From positions 12,561,501 to 12,625,500 of the forward strand of contig NC_065894.1 of NCBI RefSeq assembly GCF_905147045.1: DNA of 64,000 nt, read 5' to 3'. Origin of the DNA: Nymphalis io. Lineage: Eukaryota; Arthropoda; Insecta; Lepidoptera; Nymphalidae. A model generated the notes under the pieces. That model ran no database searches, had not been told where the DNA came from, and worked only from the letters and a program-made list of their open reading frames with translations. Below are positions 33,042 to 45,543 of this stretch, piece after piece (position 1 is the stretch's first letter; every line of letters begins with the position of its first letter). The position numbers were made by a program, and so were the translations under genes.

Positions 33042-33345
33042 CACTGGTGGTAGGGCTTTGTGCAAGCTCGTCTGGGTAGGTACCACCCACTCATCAGCAT
33101 ATATATACATATTCTAACGCAAAACAGCAATACTTGATATTGTTGTGTTCCGGTTTGAAGGGTGAGTGAGCCAGTGTAATTACAGGCACAAGGGACATTA
33201 AATCTTAGTTCCCAAAGTTGGTGGCGCATTGGTGATGCAATTGTTAAAATTTCTTACAATGCCAATGTCTATGGGCGTTGATGATTACTTACCATCAGGT
33301 GGCCCATATGCTCGTCCGCCTATCTATGCTATAAAAAAAAGACTT
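33042..33345 (+). mobile_element. SINE (Metulj-like)
   Basis: Equivalent of 16095-16382. It differs by a short TA-rich insertion at about 33098-33115. Its first base is exactly the junction where block 2 skips 13.3 kb relative to block 1. Confidence 0.8.
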
Positions 33346-33871
33346 TCCCTTAAGACACGAAGTTACCGAAAGTTCACATAAAATTACTTATTAATGTTTT
33401 AGACCAGATCGTAATACAGCTGTGATCTAGATTAATGGGGACTTTAATAGAAAAAAATTAATAACACTAAGAAGCAACTGAAAGCAATTCTTCAACAATA
33501 TTGATCTCAATGTAACTTATACAACAGTTTTTTATAGAATAATTTTTAGATTAAGAAAAATCTTTAGAGTAATAATCACCTATCGTCCCTGACAGAGAGA
33601 CACGTCTCCGCAGCGTATGCTGTCAGAAATTGTATAATCATTTTATTTAAAGACAAAAAATACAGATTAAAAAATTTATGTATGTAATATTTTTTTTTTA
33701 TAAATACATATTGTTACGCATTTCAAATCCCCAATGTAAGCCCCTTATAAATAACATCGTACGTAAACAAATCCGATAGTAAATAGGAAACCGTATATAA
33801 CTGTCAATTTAGCGGACATGTAATTTCGATACGCGAAATCGACATCTGCATTAATTTTGGCAGCTGCCTAG
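33346..33871. other. Non-coding, duplicate of 16383-16910
   Basis: AT-rich, no gene. Ends in CTAG, the 4-bp sequence duplicated by the next insertion. Confidence 0.55.
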
Positions 33872-35116
33872 TGTTATCAATTAATACTTCCGGTCCTACA
33901 TATACGGCTAGTTCGGGTACATCTTGATGATTATTTATAAGTATAGATTAAAACTTCTGTTTAACAATTTAATTAGTAATTTCATAATCAAATAAATATT
34001 TGATTCATATTTGTTTATACTTGGAACATTTTATTATATATGTCGCAACCGGGTGAATTATTTCGGTCAACGCCATCTAGTGGTATACGTTCGAGACTAC
34101 GTTATGGAATCGTTTCCGGAACGCCAGCGCCACGTAGCGGCACTCGATGGAGTTTGTGTAAGCATGCGCCAGAGGGGAACGCATCGGTGAAGAGGACGAC
34201 GACGATCTGAAGACACGGTAGGACGACACCACCCTCAAAAAAAGGAAAATCGTAAGGACTTATAGCCACCGGGTCATAACGACCCTGGCCCTCTGGGCCA
34301 AAATAAACTGACACGACGGTTGGACCATCGGGGAGGACCAGCCCGGGTAGGGGGGGCAACCCTGAGGCCCGTACCCAGACTGGCCTAGGCCAGCCATGAG
34401 GACCATTGATTGAGGGGAACGTCGGACATCACTACTCTCCGAGCGTTCGGCGCGTGCGGTCACAGAACCATCGCGCATTCCGGTCACCTACTTAAACTGT
34501 GTTACTAAGTCATTATACTGTGGTTGATTGTACAAGTGTGTTTTCTTGATCCTTCGTCACCCACCGATAGACGCCCACATAAGAAAACCATGAACTATAA
34601 CTGTGGTGATGGCCCTCCGCCGTCATATATTATTCTATTTATTAATGGCGCCTTCTGCTTGTCAGCTTCCGGCGCAATTAATAAAGTGCTTATTGTTTAT
34701 TTATATTTTCTCAAATTATGTCGATTAATCAATGTTATAATAATTTTGTTTTATTATGTATAATGTAAGGATTAAGCTACTAGAATCTTATTTTACTGAT
34801 CTGGCTAGGTTATCTGCTGCTTATCAACTTCCGGTGTAATATATTAATCTTTAATATTTAATGTTACATAATCCTGTATTATTAAATAATATTTGTGCGT
34901 AAATAATCATTAGAATAATTGAGATAAACAATGTTTAATATTATCTTTTAAGTTTGTAAATTTAGTATTAAATTAGGTCAAGATGTTTTTGTATAAATAC
35001 CGCCAGTTTTAATATATCGGGCATTGGTATTGTAACCGTTGTAACGAGCATTACAAGTGTTTTCTTATATAACATATCGTTATTTTCGCCGCCACCCTGG
35101 TAATCCACCTTCTATA
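33872..35116 (+). mobile_element. Solo-LTR-like insertion
   Basis: 1245 bp present in block 2 but not in block 1. It is flanked by CTAG (33868-33871 and 35117-35120), which occurs once at the empty site (16907-16910). It begins TGTTATCA. Near the right end it has a TATA-like box ('tgtataaataccgcc', about 34991-35005), and AATAAA-like signals lie inside. These support an LTR, probably of a BEL/Pao or gypsy element. The right end reads ...TTCTATA instead of the usual CA, so the exact boundaries or class are uncertain. No protein domain inside. Confidence 0.6.
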
Positions 35117-35120
35117 CTAG

Positions 35121-37172
35121 ATTTTGTGGGGAAAATGCTTTTCTATGCCATAAAGAATAGGGGTTGTTTTGGTATGGTTATCAATCGTAGTTTGGGGATT
35201 GCGATCGCGTATGTCTTTTGCGTGGAACCCTTCCGCGTGGACCCGGATTATGTCCACTGGGACATGTACGGATAGCAAAGCAATGTCTACAAATAAGCCA
35301 TTATTATTGTTTGTCATATAGTTCCATCTAGTTCCTGAATCACTGATTAAACTTATTTTATAATAATATATGTATAATAAAAATAATTTGTCGTTCAATA
35401 GGCGACGAATGAGCGTAAAGTATTTAGTCAGATTGCTCATCAAAAAACATATATACATAATAATAATAAATCACTGAACTGATTTTGATGAAATTTTGTA
35501 TGAAGCAACCTTGAAACTTATGGGCTCTTTATACCTAACACTGCCCCTTACCCCTACCGCGACTGGCAGACAGGGCCCCTTGTTATTTCGTATTTATAAT
35601 ATTAGTATAAATAAATTAGCAATTGAAATGATCTTGTGGAAATTTGATTTTTTTTTTAATTTGATCAAGTACAAGGATTAAATAGTAGCTGGCTATAGTT
35701 TTTTTTTCAATATTAGTAGTCTAAGCATCGAAGCGAAGCGTCCAAGCAGAGAAATAATGTATTATGCTAACGCTACACGATTCGAAGCTTAAATAAGGGT
35801 TGTGAGGATGGAATGAGTCAGCGCTGACCGCTGATGAAGATCTCATTCACACCTCGGCTTTGTGCATATTGTCGCACGTTGCTTGCACATTCGGGATTAC
35901 TACACCGATCTCCGAACACTGCTTTACCGGACAATGACTCGGCTATTTCATGCAAATTTTTGTATAACTGCTCCTTTGAAATGTTGTCTTGTATTAAAAT
36001 AGTACAAAAACTTGTCATTGAAAGTCAAACACAGTAAACTATAATATCTGTTATTTTAAATGGCATGAAGTAAATAATAAAGCAAAACCATTTCAAAACA
36101 AAATAAATTGGTCGCAATTTCGTCGTCGCAAATTTTTCCAAATGCACATTCCACTTCGAATTTTTATCTCGTCGAAATAAATTTCATATCACAAATAAAC
36201 TTATTTAGAAAATCAACAGGTTAATAATAACAAATCTTAAATATATATCTAAACATTCCAAATTTGAAAATCTTTAGTCAATATATAAGCGTTACTTATT
36301 GACTGTCATTAATTTACCACCGGTTCGGAAATAAACACCTCAGGCCTAAGAAGAAACGGCGAAAGAAACTCTGCGAATTATTTTATAACTCCCTTTTTAA
36401 AATAGACAATAAACAATAACAGAATTATATTTTTTCTTTCGAAATAACCCGGAGGCGATTGTTTCATTCCCAAAGTGTGCTTTACTTATTGGTAACTTCA
36501 GGTTACAAATATAAAAAATTGGTAGAGGAAAAACAAGACTATTAAATATTTGAAACGGACCAGCAAGCCTAATACCAGATATAACGACTCAATCGGCTTT
36601 AGTTAAATTAAAGTAATAATACTAAACTAATAATAAGGGAATTTAAATTAGCATTGAAATTAAAAAAAAACTTATATAAAAATGGACAAAAATATAAGTA
36701 TAAATACTATACCAATTGATATGCATTATGTTGTCCTGAAGTATCATGCAAGTATTTTACATAAGCATTTTATTGTATTTTCGGTATAAATATTTTACTA
36801 TCCGATTGTTTTTTCAGCAAAAATATTTTCAGTTTACGTATATATGTTATACGTTGTTATGGCTGTATTTTTTACGAGCTGAAAATCGCTTACGAGCTGA
36901 TATCAAAATTTTACACCGGTATTTATAATGTTTTACAAATTCTTGTGCAAAGATGGTTTTATGTCTTTTTTTATATATGTACTTGTAGTAAAAACAGTTT
37001 TCATGCTTTACAAATTAATTGATTATTTGTAAATTTACATATTTAAATAATGTGATAAATCCTTAAACATTACTAATTATATTTTTGATATATTTATCGC
37101 ATGATACTAAAAGTAATGATTGTTGACCGGACGCTACGTGGGATCTTCCCATATTAAACTTTCTCATAGAAA
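35121..37172. other. Non-coding, block 2 backbone
   Basis: Matches 16911-17393 and 19265-20840, without the RTE insertion of block 1. No gene other than the small unrecognised frame at 35818-36018. Confidence 0.55.
35818..36018 (-). other. Short unrecognised frame (block 2 copy)
   Basis: Equivalent to 19480-19680, open over 66 codons, here with a Met and one residue change (Asp for Val). Not recognised. Confidence 0.25.
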
Positions 37173-37312
37173 TGATATGTCCCTTGTGCCTGTAATTACT
37201 GACACACCTTTCAAACCAGAACACAATACCAAGTACTGCTGATTTGCGATAGAATATCTGATGAGTGGGTGGTACCTACACAGACGAGCTTGCACAAAGC
37301 CCTACCACCAGT
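37173..37312 (-). mobile_element. SINE (Metulj-like), truncated
   Basis: Head half of the SINE present in full at 21143-21417. In block 2 the tail half and about 300 bp of flank were deleted together (the equivalent of about 20840-21272). Confidence 0.75.
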
Positions 37313-38598
37313 AAATACATGAAATATTGGAGTATACTCCACCTGGCGTGGTGAAGTATACTCCATACCTTCTCCATAATTGGCAGTAAGACATTTAAGA
37401 TCTGTTACTTCCTTTTTATATATAATACATATTTAAACAATATAGATTATGAATATTCAACATTATACTATCAATTCGTTAATGTTACGAAAATATATCA
37501 TAAGTTTTCTTCTAGAAGTCTTAAGAATCCTACCAAGAATTATTATTATTGTTGATAATAATGTGCAGTTATTTGCAATAACCGAACGCATAGTATGAGA
37601 TGTTGAATTGACAATTGCGATAAAGTTGTACCATTTGTGAGTGGTATTAAAGTTATTCTTACACAAATATGATTTACAGCGTTTCTGGGAACAGACAATG
37701 CTCCCGTAGCCCAACTCTTCTCTATTGTCACCTATGGACTTTTTTTTCTAAATAATTTCGAAGCAACGTTGTCAGAAAGGATAATTTCAAATCTATGTGT
37801 CCGTCGTGTGCGGACAATGCCCACTATTAGCGGATTATAATCCGCAAAAAGAGCAGGTACTGTTTCAGACACAGTCCAAGTTTAGTGTATACGCGTTTTG
37901 TAAATGACGCTCTGTATAAATATTTTTGATCAAAAAAAATGACTTCAATTCTTTAATTTTTTACGACCGATTTTTTGATCGCCAGTTCACTTTTCAAAAT
38001 AACATAGTCCCATCGATAAATCAGCCCCAAATCAACAAATTCAGAATAAAATAGGTACGTTACTAATTCTTCTATTCTAGTCAAATCAAATCTTATACCT
38101 ACAAATGTATTTGTACTATTGTCAACTGTCGCTTTGATTTAATTGCATATGAAATCAACAAATCTTAAAACACGTCCAACAAGTGTTCAGCTCGTAACTT
38201 GTATCGATATTATAATATTTGCTTGCGCTAGACAGATGCAAGCCTCTCTCCCGGGAGACACTTGGCGACGATTTTCTCAAACAATAACATTCAGCCGGAC
38301 ACTACGTGATATTGCCTTCGACTCTACTATACGTTTGTTATTTTAGTTGTTGCTCAAATAATTTTAACTTCTGAATATGTTTCGGGTTCCTGGAATATTT
38401 TTAATTTGCAAAAAATAACATCTATTTTAAAAATAACAAAACAATCTATAATAATCATTTGTTGTTCTGACTAGGTAACTAGGGAAAAAAAATCTTGACT
38501 TTATATATGTACATATAATAAAACTGTAACGGCGATATATATGCGTTAAATTTATACCATACAATGTCATTAAAACCGAGCCGTTAAATTGCAAGAAA
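37313..38598. other. Non-coding, block 2 backbone
   Basis: Matches 21418-22706. No gene seen. Confidence 0.5.
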
Positions 38599-38929
38599 TG
38601 AAATCGATTCACAATCTACCGTTTAATTATAATATCACTAGTGAAATTATACCTGCGATATAAATATAAGATAGGTTATTGAGGATGCTCAAAATGAACC
38701 ACAAATTGTTTCTCTGAAAATACAAAGAAACGACATTTAAAGTTCACTAATATCGCCTCCTCTATTATATCTCTTTATTTTCTTACAAAATCAAAGTTCA
38801 AAATAATCTAAACATTATCCGTCATTCTGTCATTCAACCATCAAATGCGCGGCAAACGGACTTTTAGTTACAGATTAAAAACGCGCGGAGCGCAGCAAAT
38901 TTGGAATAATGAAATGTCATTTCATTACA
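38599..38929 (-). mobile_element. Ty3/gypsy 3' LTR
   Basis: 331 bp; on the minus strand it starts TGTAATGAAAT and ends CGATTTCA, next to the polypurine tract (poly-C at 38932-38939 on the plus strand). Confidence 0.8.
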
Positions 38930-39197
38930 TCTCCCCCCCTAAGAGCGAAAATTCTAAATAATATAATCTACTATAAACGAAAATTTTAAATAATCTAATC
39001 TACTATAAACGAAAATTCTAAATAATATAATCTAGAAGTTATCTTCATATTCGTTTTCTTCTACCTCATCTGCTGTGATAGGTTGTAATTTTGTTATGTG
39101 AAATAAAGTTGATTCTGTTTTCTTGTTGCCAGTGTCAATCCTATAAATGTATTTGATATTTTCTCTATTATCTTGAAGGGGCCTATTTTTAATTCGT

Positions 39198-40277
39198 CTA
39201 ATTTTTTCTATTCAGTCTATTTCCATTTTCTACATATACACTGTCTCCTATCTCAAACTCTTGCATTTTCCTATTTCTATCAAATATTTTCTTATTGTAC
39301 TTATGGGATTTTATTGTATTCTCTAATGCTAATCTTCTATCAGCAATCCACTTGTCTTCGGTTTCTATTGTTTTAATTTCATTTGGTAGAATACTAACAT
39401 TGGTTCCGTCCAGTAAATATTTTGGTGCAAAACCTGTAACAGAGTGGTCTGTTTCATTATATTTCTCTATACATTCTCTTGCTATTGTTGTCCATGTTCT
39501 CTTATTATTTTTCTCATTTATTTTACATCTTATTTTATTTACAATTGTTTGGTTTAATCGTTCGTTCAAGCCGTTCGAGAATGGTGTATTCACAGCTGTA
39601 AAAATTAGTTTAATGTTATTCTCCTGCAAATGTTGTTTAAATTCTATTGAATTGATGCCTGGATATTGATCTGTCAGAATTATTCCAATCTCATCTGTCT
39701 CTAGTACTTTCTTTGTTAATTTTATAAAGTCACTTGCGTTCTGTGTTTTTGAAGTTGTAATAAAAGCATATCTTGTGTAGTGGTCTACTAAAAGGTGTAA
39801 GTATTTTTTTGTGGACCTAGATCCCCCGAAGCCACCTATAGTATCCATTGACATTATCTCAAATGGTTTTGTCGCTGGTCCCAGTTGTGACATTAACCCA
39901 AATTTTCCTTGACATCTTGATTTATTTTTTATGCATATTTCACATGTTTTACAAATATTTATTATATTTTTTGTTAGGTTTTTAGCTGTATATATTGGAC
40001 TTATTTTTTTCTGTAATTGTCTAATTCCAATATGACAATAGTCTTCATGCACCTTTTTTATTAATTCTTTACTAAATTTTTCTGAGAGTATAATCTTTTC
40101 ATGTTTCTTTATTTTTTTATAATAGATTTTATTTTTTTGTAGTAAATTTTGTTTCTTTTCTTTTATTGTTTCATTTTTCTCTTGATCTTCAACTATATCT
40201 TTCATTTGTATTAAATTAACTATTTTCAATATTTCCTCCTTGTTATCTTCTGATTCTAATACAGGGTTTCGGCTCAA
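39198..40277 (-). pseudogene. Ty3/gypsy integrase
   Basis: 359 residues. It starts at the end of RNase H ('LSRNP' context) and contains the HHCC zinc-binding region ('HEDYCHIGIRQLQ...CKTCEIC', key residues H, H, C, C), then the catalytic core with 'MSMDTIGGFGG' (first Asp), 'ILTDQYPGINS' (second Asp) and 'NGLNERLNQ' (Glu). The C-terminal part has 'FEIGDSVYVENG', typical of gypsy integrases. The catalytic residues look intact, but it is cut from RT by a SINE and a frame change at about 40278-40345. Confidence 0.9.
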
Positions 40278-40554
40278 ACAATCTGCTTCTATATTTTCTT
40301 TACCAGGTATATATTTTACTGTAAAGTCATATTGAGATTAGTAATATGTGAGGTCACCCAATTCTTCATCTGTCCTGCATTTAATATTCATGTTTTCTAG
40401 AGGTTTGTGGTCAGAGTAAATAGTGAAATGTTTTCCAATTAGCCAATGTTGCCAGTATTTAACCGCTTCTTTCATAGCAAAAAATTCCAAATAAATAGCC
40501 TTTTTCCGTTTTTGAGATTCGTTTAGTTTTTTTGAAAAATATGCAACTGGTTTG

Positions 40555-40853
40555 TTTTTTTTTTTTTTTTTATAGAATAGGAAGGTGGACGAGCATATGG
40601 GCCACCTGATGGTAAGTGGTCACCAAACGCCCTTAGACATTGGCATTCTAAGAAATGTCAACCATCGCTTATAGCCAATGCGCCACCAACCTTGGGAACT
40701 AAGATTTTATGTCCCTTGTGCCTGTAATTACACTGGCTCACTCACCCTTCAAACCGGAACACAACAATATCAAGTATTGCTGTTTTGCGGTAGAATATCT
40801 GATGAGTGGGTGGTACCTACCCAGACGAGCTTGCACAAAGCCCTACCACCAGT
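40555..40853 (-). mobile_element. SINE (Metulj-like) inside gypsy pol
   Basis: Reverse-complement copy with a 17-T run at its left (the A tail) and the head ending 'ccctaccaccagt'. It splits the RNase H domain of the Ty3/gypsy element. It is the youngest-looking SINE copy, because its host element is itself recent. Confidence 0.85.
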
Positions 40854-42852
40854 AAATTGTCAACCAAAAGTAATTGTCTTTACCATCTAGTTGTGTCTGT
40901 TTTAATATTGCCCCAATACCCTCTAAAGAGGCATCTGTAAAGATTTTTATTGGTAAGTCTTTATCGAATATTTCCAACACAGGTTGAGAACATAAATATC
41001 TTTTTATTTGATTAAATGATTCTTCACATTTCTCTGACCATACAAACTTTTCATTTTTTCTTAATAAATTGTGTAACGGGTCTAAAATAATTGCGCTTCT
41101 TGGTATGTATTCATGGTAGAAGTTGATTTTTCCCAAAAATTGTCTGATGTTCTTTTGTGTCTTAGGAGTTGGAAAATTTTTAATTGAGATCAAATTGTCT
41201 TTTAGTGGTCTTACTGAGTTGTTCTGAATTACATGCCCGAGGTACTTTACTGAGTCTGAAGCAAACATACATTTTTTAAACTTTAATCTAAAGCCTTCTT
41301 TTATCATTCCTTCTAATACATTTCTTATGTGTCTTATATGGTCTTCGAAGGTGGTTGAGTATATAAGAATATCATCAATATAATTAACGGAATATCCTGT
41401 GAGATTGTGCTTTCTTAGAATATTGCTTAAAATTCTCTGAAAAATAGCTGGTGATGTTTTTAAGCCAAAAGGAAGGCAGGTCCACTGAAAGTGGCCATCT
41501 TGTGTCACAAATCCTGTTTTACTTCTATCTTCTACCCGTAGTGGTATAGCCCAAAAAGCTGAGTTTATATCCAGTGTAGTAAAATACTTACAATTTCTAG
41601 TTTTAATAATCAAATCATCTATTAATGGGAAAGGTTGAGCTTGTGGAACAACAATTTTATTCAGTTCCCTGAAGTCTACACATAAGCGGGATTTTCTATT
41701 TTCACCTTTTTTAAATGCCAATGTCACTGGAGCAGCGAAAGGACTGTAGGATTCTTCTATTAAATTATTCTTTAATAACATGGATATTTGCTCTTCGATT
41801 TCTAATTTATCTTCTATTGTACATCTGTATGGTCTTTTACTGCAGTATCTATTTGTTAGTAAATCTATGTGAGCTTCATAATCTCTGACTGATCCTATAT
41901 CATATTTGTCCTTAGCGAAAATTGTTTTATATTCCTTTAATATTTTCTCTATCTCAATTTTCTTTTCATTATCTAAATGGTCTGTCATACTTACAAATTC
42001 TTCTGTTTCTATGTGTTCATTAAAATTTATTGCAAATGTTTTTATATTCTTTTTTTCATTTCTGTTATCTTTAGACATTTCATCTATTTTATTTGTTATT
42101 TTCTTTTGTTCTATTTGCAAGTCCTCGTTTTGGGTTAATTTGAATTTCTTTATCATATCCAATCCGATTATAAAATCATCAAAATCATCATTTTCTACTA
42201 TATACACATCCACCTCTTCTTCTATATCAAGTATTTTTATTTTTATTGTTATCAAGCCATCTGTTTTTTTCACACCATTAACCGTTTTCATGTATGCTAT
42301 ATTCACATTTTCCTTTTTTTCTTTTAATTTAATCAGTCTTGAATTTATTAAAGAGATTTGTGAGCCTGAATCATAAATGCCGCTTACTTCTAATTTTTTC
42401 TCTAATAAAAGTTTGATCTTGATTAATGGTGTACTTACTCGATTTTTTTTAATGTTTATATCTACTTCAATTATGGTGTTATTATTTACTTTCCTGGGTT
42501 TAAAAACCTTTTCAGATTCATTTTTATTTTTCTTGAACCAACATGACTCCTCCGGATGATATCTAATTCCTTTGTCCAGAGATTCACAGGTCTTACATGG
42601 CTTCTTATCATTAGTTTTATTTTTATAAAGGAATGTACCGCTTTTTATTGTAGTTGAGTTTTTCTTGTACATTATACCTTCATATTTTCTTATCACATTG
42701 AACAAATCAGGTAAACCCGTTGCAATAAGATCTATCATTGTTTTAGAGTCTATAGATTTATTTATATCTAGTAGAAGTCTTTCTTTTTTTATAGCGTAAT
42801 CAATTAGTAGTCCTTCTTTATATCTGAATGCAAATATGTGACTATATCCCAT
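40854..42852 (-). pseudogene. Ty3/gypsy pol: end of gag, protease, RT, RNase H start
   Basis: 669-residue frame. The first part is gag-like ('LIDYAIKKERLLLD'), with a Cys/His region ('CKTCESLDKG...HPEESCW'). The protease has 'YDSGSQISLINSRLI' (active-site DSG). RT has 'RLCVDFRELNKIVVPQ', 'FTTLDINSAFWAIPL', 'LPFGLKTSPAIFQR' and catalytic 'NYIDDILIYS'. The RNase H start has 'IFTDASLEGIGAIL'. It ends where the SINE is inserted. The gag-pol join shows a frameshift near 42840. The apparent Met is not a start. Confidence 0.9.
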
Positions 42853-43502
42853 CCTCGGTTTTTAAAAGTTTCTAAAAATTTGTCTTTCCATTCAGTCCAC
42901 TGTGCATTTATTGTAAGTTTTATGGTCATTGAGCTATACCAATCTAAACAAGATTTTTCTAAAAACAACTTCAATATGTCTATTTTTGTTTCATCTTTTG
43001 ATATGTTAAAGCGCTCACATTCTTTTTCAAAACTCTCGATCCATTGCATTGCATTAGGATTCTTACTTGTGAATTTTTCAATAATAAATTTCTCTGAAAT
43101 ATGTTTTAGGTTATGTTGATTTTCTTTCTTCGTAGTAGTTTCTATTAATTTTTCCAAGATATATTGCAAATTGTCACTTTTATCTACTGGTTGTTTTAAG
43201 CTCATTTCTTCTAAATATTGATCGAAAAATTGCATATTACCTTCTTCATCTAGATACGTTTTCTTAAGATCTTCATCCAATTTTATCCATATTTTTCTAC
43301 TTTGATGCCTTTTCTTTATGCTATTTTTTATTTTTGAGAAAGTGTTCATCTTGATAATATATGTATGATGAGTCACCGGTTTCAGCTCCTCAGGTAAAAC
43401 ATAACATTTTCCTTCTTCTGTAGATATCGAGGTTATGGCTAATATATTAGATTTGCCATCATTTGATGCTATCATCGTAAATTCGAATTGCAGCCGGTCC
43501 AT
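42804..43502 (-). pseudogene. Ty3/gypsy gag, N-terminal part
   Basis: Start chosen at the Met of 'MDRLQFEFTMIAS' (43502), because upstream codons are in the LTR. It contains a capsid-like region 'IEKFTSKNPNAMQWIESFEK' and 'LDWYSSMTIKL'. It loses frame near 42840, just after 'ETFKNRGW', where the same region continues in the pol frame. The single-base shift could be damage or a programmed site; damage seems likelier because gag sequence continues past it. Confidence 0.8.
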
Positions 43503-43525
43503 TTTAGTTAACGAAAATGTCGTTT

Positions 43526-43790
43526 TATAAGATAGGTTATTGAGGATGCTCAAAATGAACCACAAATTGTTTCTCTGAAAATACAAAGAAACGACATTTA
43601 AAGTTCACTAATATCGCCTCCTCTATTATATCTCTTTATTTTCTTACAAAATCAAAGTTCAAAATAATCTAAACATTATCCGTCATTCTGTCATTCAACC
43701 ATCAAATGCGCGGCAAACTGACTTTTAGTTACAGATTAAAAACGCGCGGAGCGCAGCAAATTTGGAATAATGAAATGTCATTTCATTACA
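43526..43790 (-). mobile_element. Ty3/gypsy 5' LTR, incomplete
   Basis: 265 bp matching 38665-38929 with one visible substitution. It lacks the terminal 66 bp of the LTR, and the gag leader follows directly, so the primer binding site has been lost. Confidence 0.75.
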
Positions 43791-43796
43791 TATATA

Positions 43797-44443
43797 TCAA
43801 CTGTTGTTTGTTTGGATGTTGATAAACTTTTCCTGGTTATAATATATTTGTTGATGTTACTTGCCGCTTTATCGATAACGGGCTTTAACAAGTTTCATAA
43901 TACTAACAAATTATCGGTTTTGAAAAATACTAAAGTTTTTTAAGCTCCAAACCTCCTCCTCAAAAAGGGAAAGGAGGCCTTAGCCCAGCAGTGGGGCATT
44001 TATAAGTTGTTACTGTATTTAATATTTCATATGATCAATGATGGAAAATAAGCAATAGAATCAAAAGACTTCGTCTAAGCACGGCGACGATATAACTATA
44101 TATATATATATATAACATGTCTAGGGCCGTCATCGATAAAGTAAAAGTGTCGTCGCCGTGCTTAGACGAAGTCTTTTGATTCTATTGCTTATTTTCCATC
44201 ATTGATCATATGAAATATTAAATACAGTAACAACTTATAAATGCCCCACTGCTGGGCTAAGGCCTCCTCTCCCTTTTTGAGGAGGAGGTTTGGAGCTTAA
44301 AAAACTTTAGTATTTTTCAAAACCGATAATTTGTTAGTATTATGAAACTTGTTAAAGCCCGTTATCGATAAAGCGGCAAGTAACATCAACAAATATATTA
44401 TAACCAGGAAAAGTTTATCAACATCCAAACAAACAACAGTTGA
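43797..44443. repeat. Long hairpin: 294-bp inverted repeat
   Basis: Arms 43797-44090 and 44150-44443 are reverse complements with only one mismatch that I saw (in the 'gggaaagg/cctctccc' stretch). The spacer is 59 bp (44091-44149) with a TA run. The right arm is mostly the native tko 5' flank (equivalent to 22707-22940); the left arm is an inverted copy lying directly against the gypsy LTR. About 60 bp at the inner ends of the arms have no match in block 1. Confidence 0.9.
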
Positions 44444-45132
44444 TTTAACCGTATCTATAAAAATGTATACAAATCCAAAATAGTTGTTTAACGGACCACA
44501 CTTGATGTTCCCGCTGCATCGAATCGTACAACACCTTGGACTTGTCAATCATACCTTTCAAGAACCGCTATAAAGTACACAACGCCCCACGAGACCATGT
44601 GAACATTTGATCACAGCCCACACAATTGATACAATTGCGAGAACGCCTTCAAAACCTTGATTTTAACAATATATTCGCGGTTAACAGTACACATTTAGCC
44701 TTTTCGTCATGCATATTTTCGATATCCTTATGTCTTTGTGTTAGAGTTCAAATTACAATAAAATATCTAGGCTTCATGACGATGGAAGATAATCCGAAAC
44801 AGAGGGTTTTGCACCTGCTGTTTTATGATATAAGAATATTGACTACGTGCGAAAAAAATATGAAAAAGATGTAAGCTATGTATTTTAAACAATACTCCTA
44901 TTTGGATATGCTGTTTATTTATTTTTTAATGTGCAAGTTTTCAATTTATATCAGTTTTATTATATAGCAATAGCTTTTCCCCGTAATTCAGTTCGCATTG
45001 CAAATATGTTCCTGTAAATTATATACTTAAGACCTTAACCAAATCTAAGACTACCTCGATTTCTTCATGACAGAAATAAGCCAACAGACAGAGCTACTTT
45101 CGCATTTATAATATTAGTACATATCATGAATC
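44444..45132. other. Non-coding, upstream of broken tko
   Basis: Matches 22941-23626 with small losses. No gene. Confidence 0.5.
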
Positions 45133-45316
45133 ATGGTATTTTATTCTATAAACGTTTATTCAGCTACACCCACACAATCTGTATAATCCGTCGAGTGGCA
45201 CCCATAACGGACTTCCTAACCGGCTCTAATCTCCAAGCAACATCAGTGTTGTCGAGAACGACATATCAAAAAGAGAAAATCAAGAAATCCGCTTAATGGA
45301 AATCCTTTCGCCATGG
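45133..45316 (+). pseudogene. tko: tko pseudogene, exon 1 only
   Basis: Equivalent of exon 1 of tko copy 1. It is open for 17 codons ('MVFYSINVYSATPTQSV'), then an inserted TG gives a stop. A 35-base deletion removes the segment encoding the internal Met and 'MHKTGP', and a further stop lies near the end ('cgcttaatgg'). The donor GT is still present at 45317, but exons 2 and 3 are gone, because block 2 jumps from the equivalent of about 24701 to about 25893 (breakpoint near 51513). Clearly dead; the R1 LINE sits in what was intron 1. Confidence 0.9.
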
Positions 45317-45523
45317 TATGCTGACTATTTTACATACTTCTATTCTTTCATATCCGGTTACTATATTTAAAAAAAAAACAATTCGTTTTGCCTTATGCAT
45401 GAATAAAAAACATTTAAAAAATAACGTTCCGTAAGTATTGAAGTCATATCAAAATTATCGGTTACAGATGTAAAAAAATAATTCGTTAAATATAGAAACC
45501 GGGCTATAACAAACTCACTGGTG

Positions 45524-45538
45524 TTTTACTAATATTGT

Positions 45539-45543
<5 letters not shown>
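45524..45543 (+). repeat. Target-site duplication, left
   Basis: 20 bases identical to 50869-50888, flanking the R1-clade LINE. The single copy at the empty site is in intron 1 of tko copies 1 and 3. Confidence 0.85.

Larger units (their letters stand above)
38599..43790 (-). mobile_element. Ty3/gypsy LTR retrotransposon
   Basis: Minus-strand element between two LTR copies: 43790 down to 43526 (5' side, incomplete) and 38929 down to 38599 (3' side, 331 bp, TG...CA). A purine tract lies next to the 3' LTR (about 38930-38942). It has gag, protease, RT, RNase H and integrase but no env frame. Lesions are a frameshift between gag and pol, a SINE inside RNase H, and loss of the last 66 bp of the 5' LTR plus any primer binding site. 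The shared LTR parts are 265 bp each and differ by one base that I could see, so the insertion is recent. Present in block 2 only. Confidence 0.85.

Noticed and set aside
41906..42376. A Ser/Phe/Ile-rich plus-strand frame resembling a membrane protein
   Set aside because: It is the antisense of the lysine-rich gypsy pol frame, which gives false hydrophobic runs.
38599..43790. An endogenous retrovirus with an envelope gene
   Set aside because: No third frame with signal peptide or membrane segment lies between integrase and the 3' LTR, so it is treated as a plain Ty3/gypsy retrotransposon.
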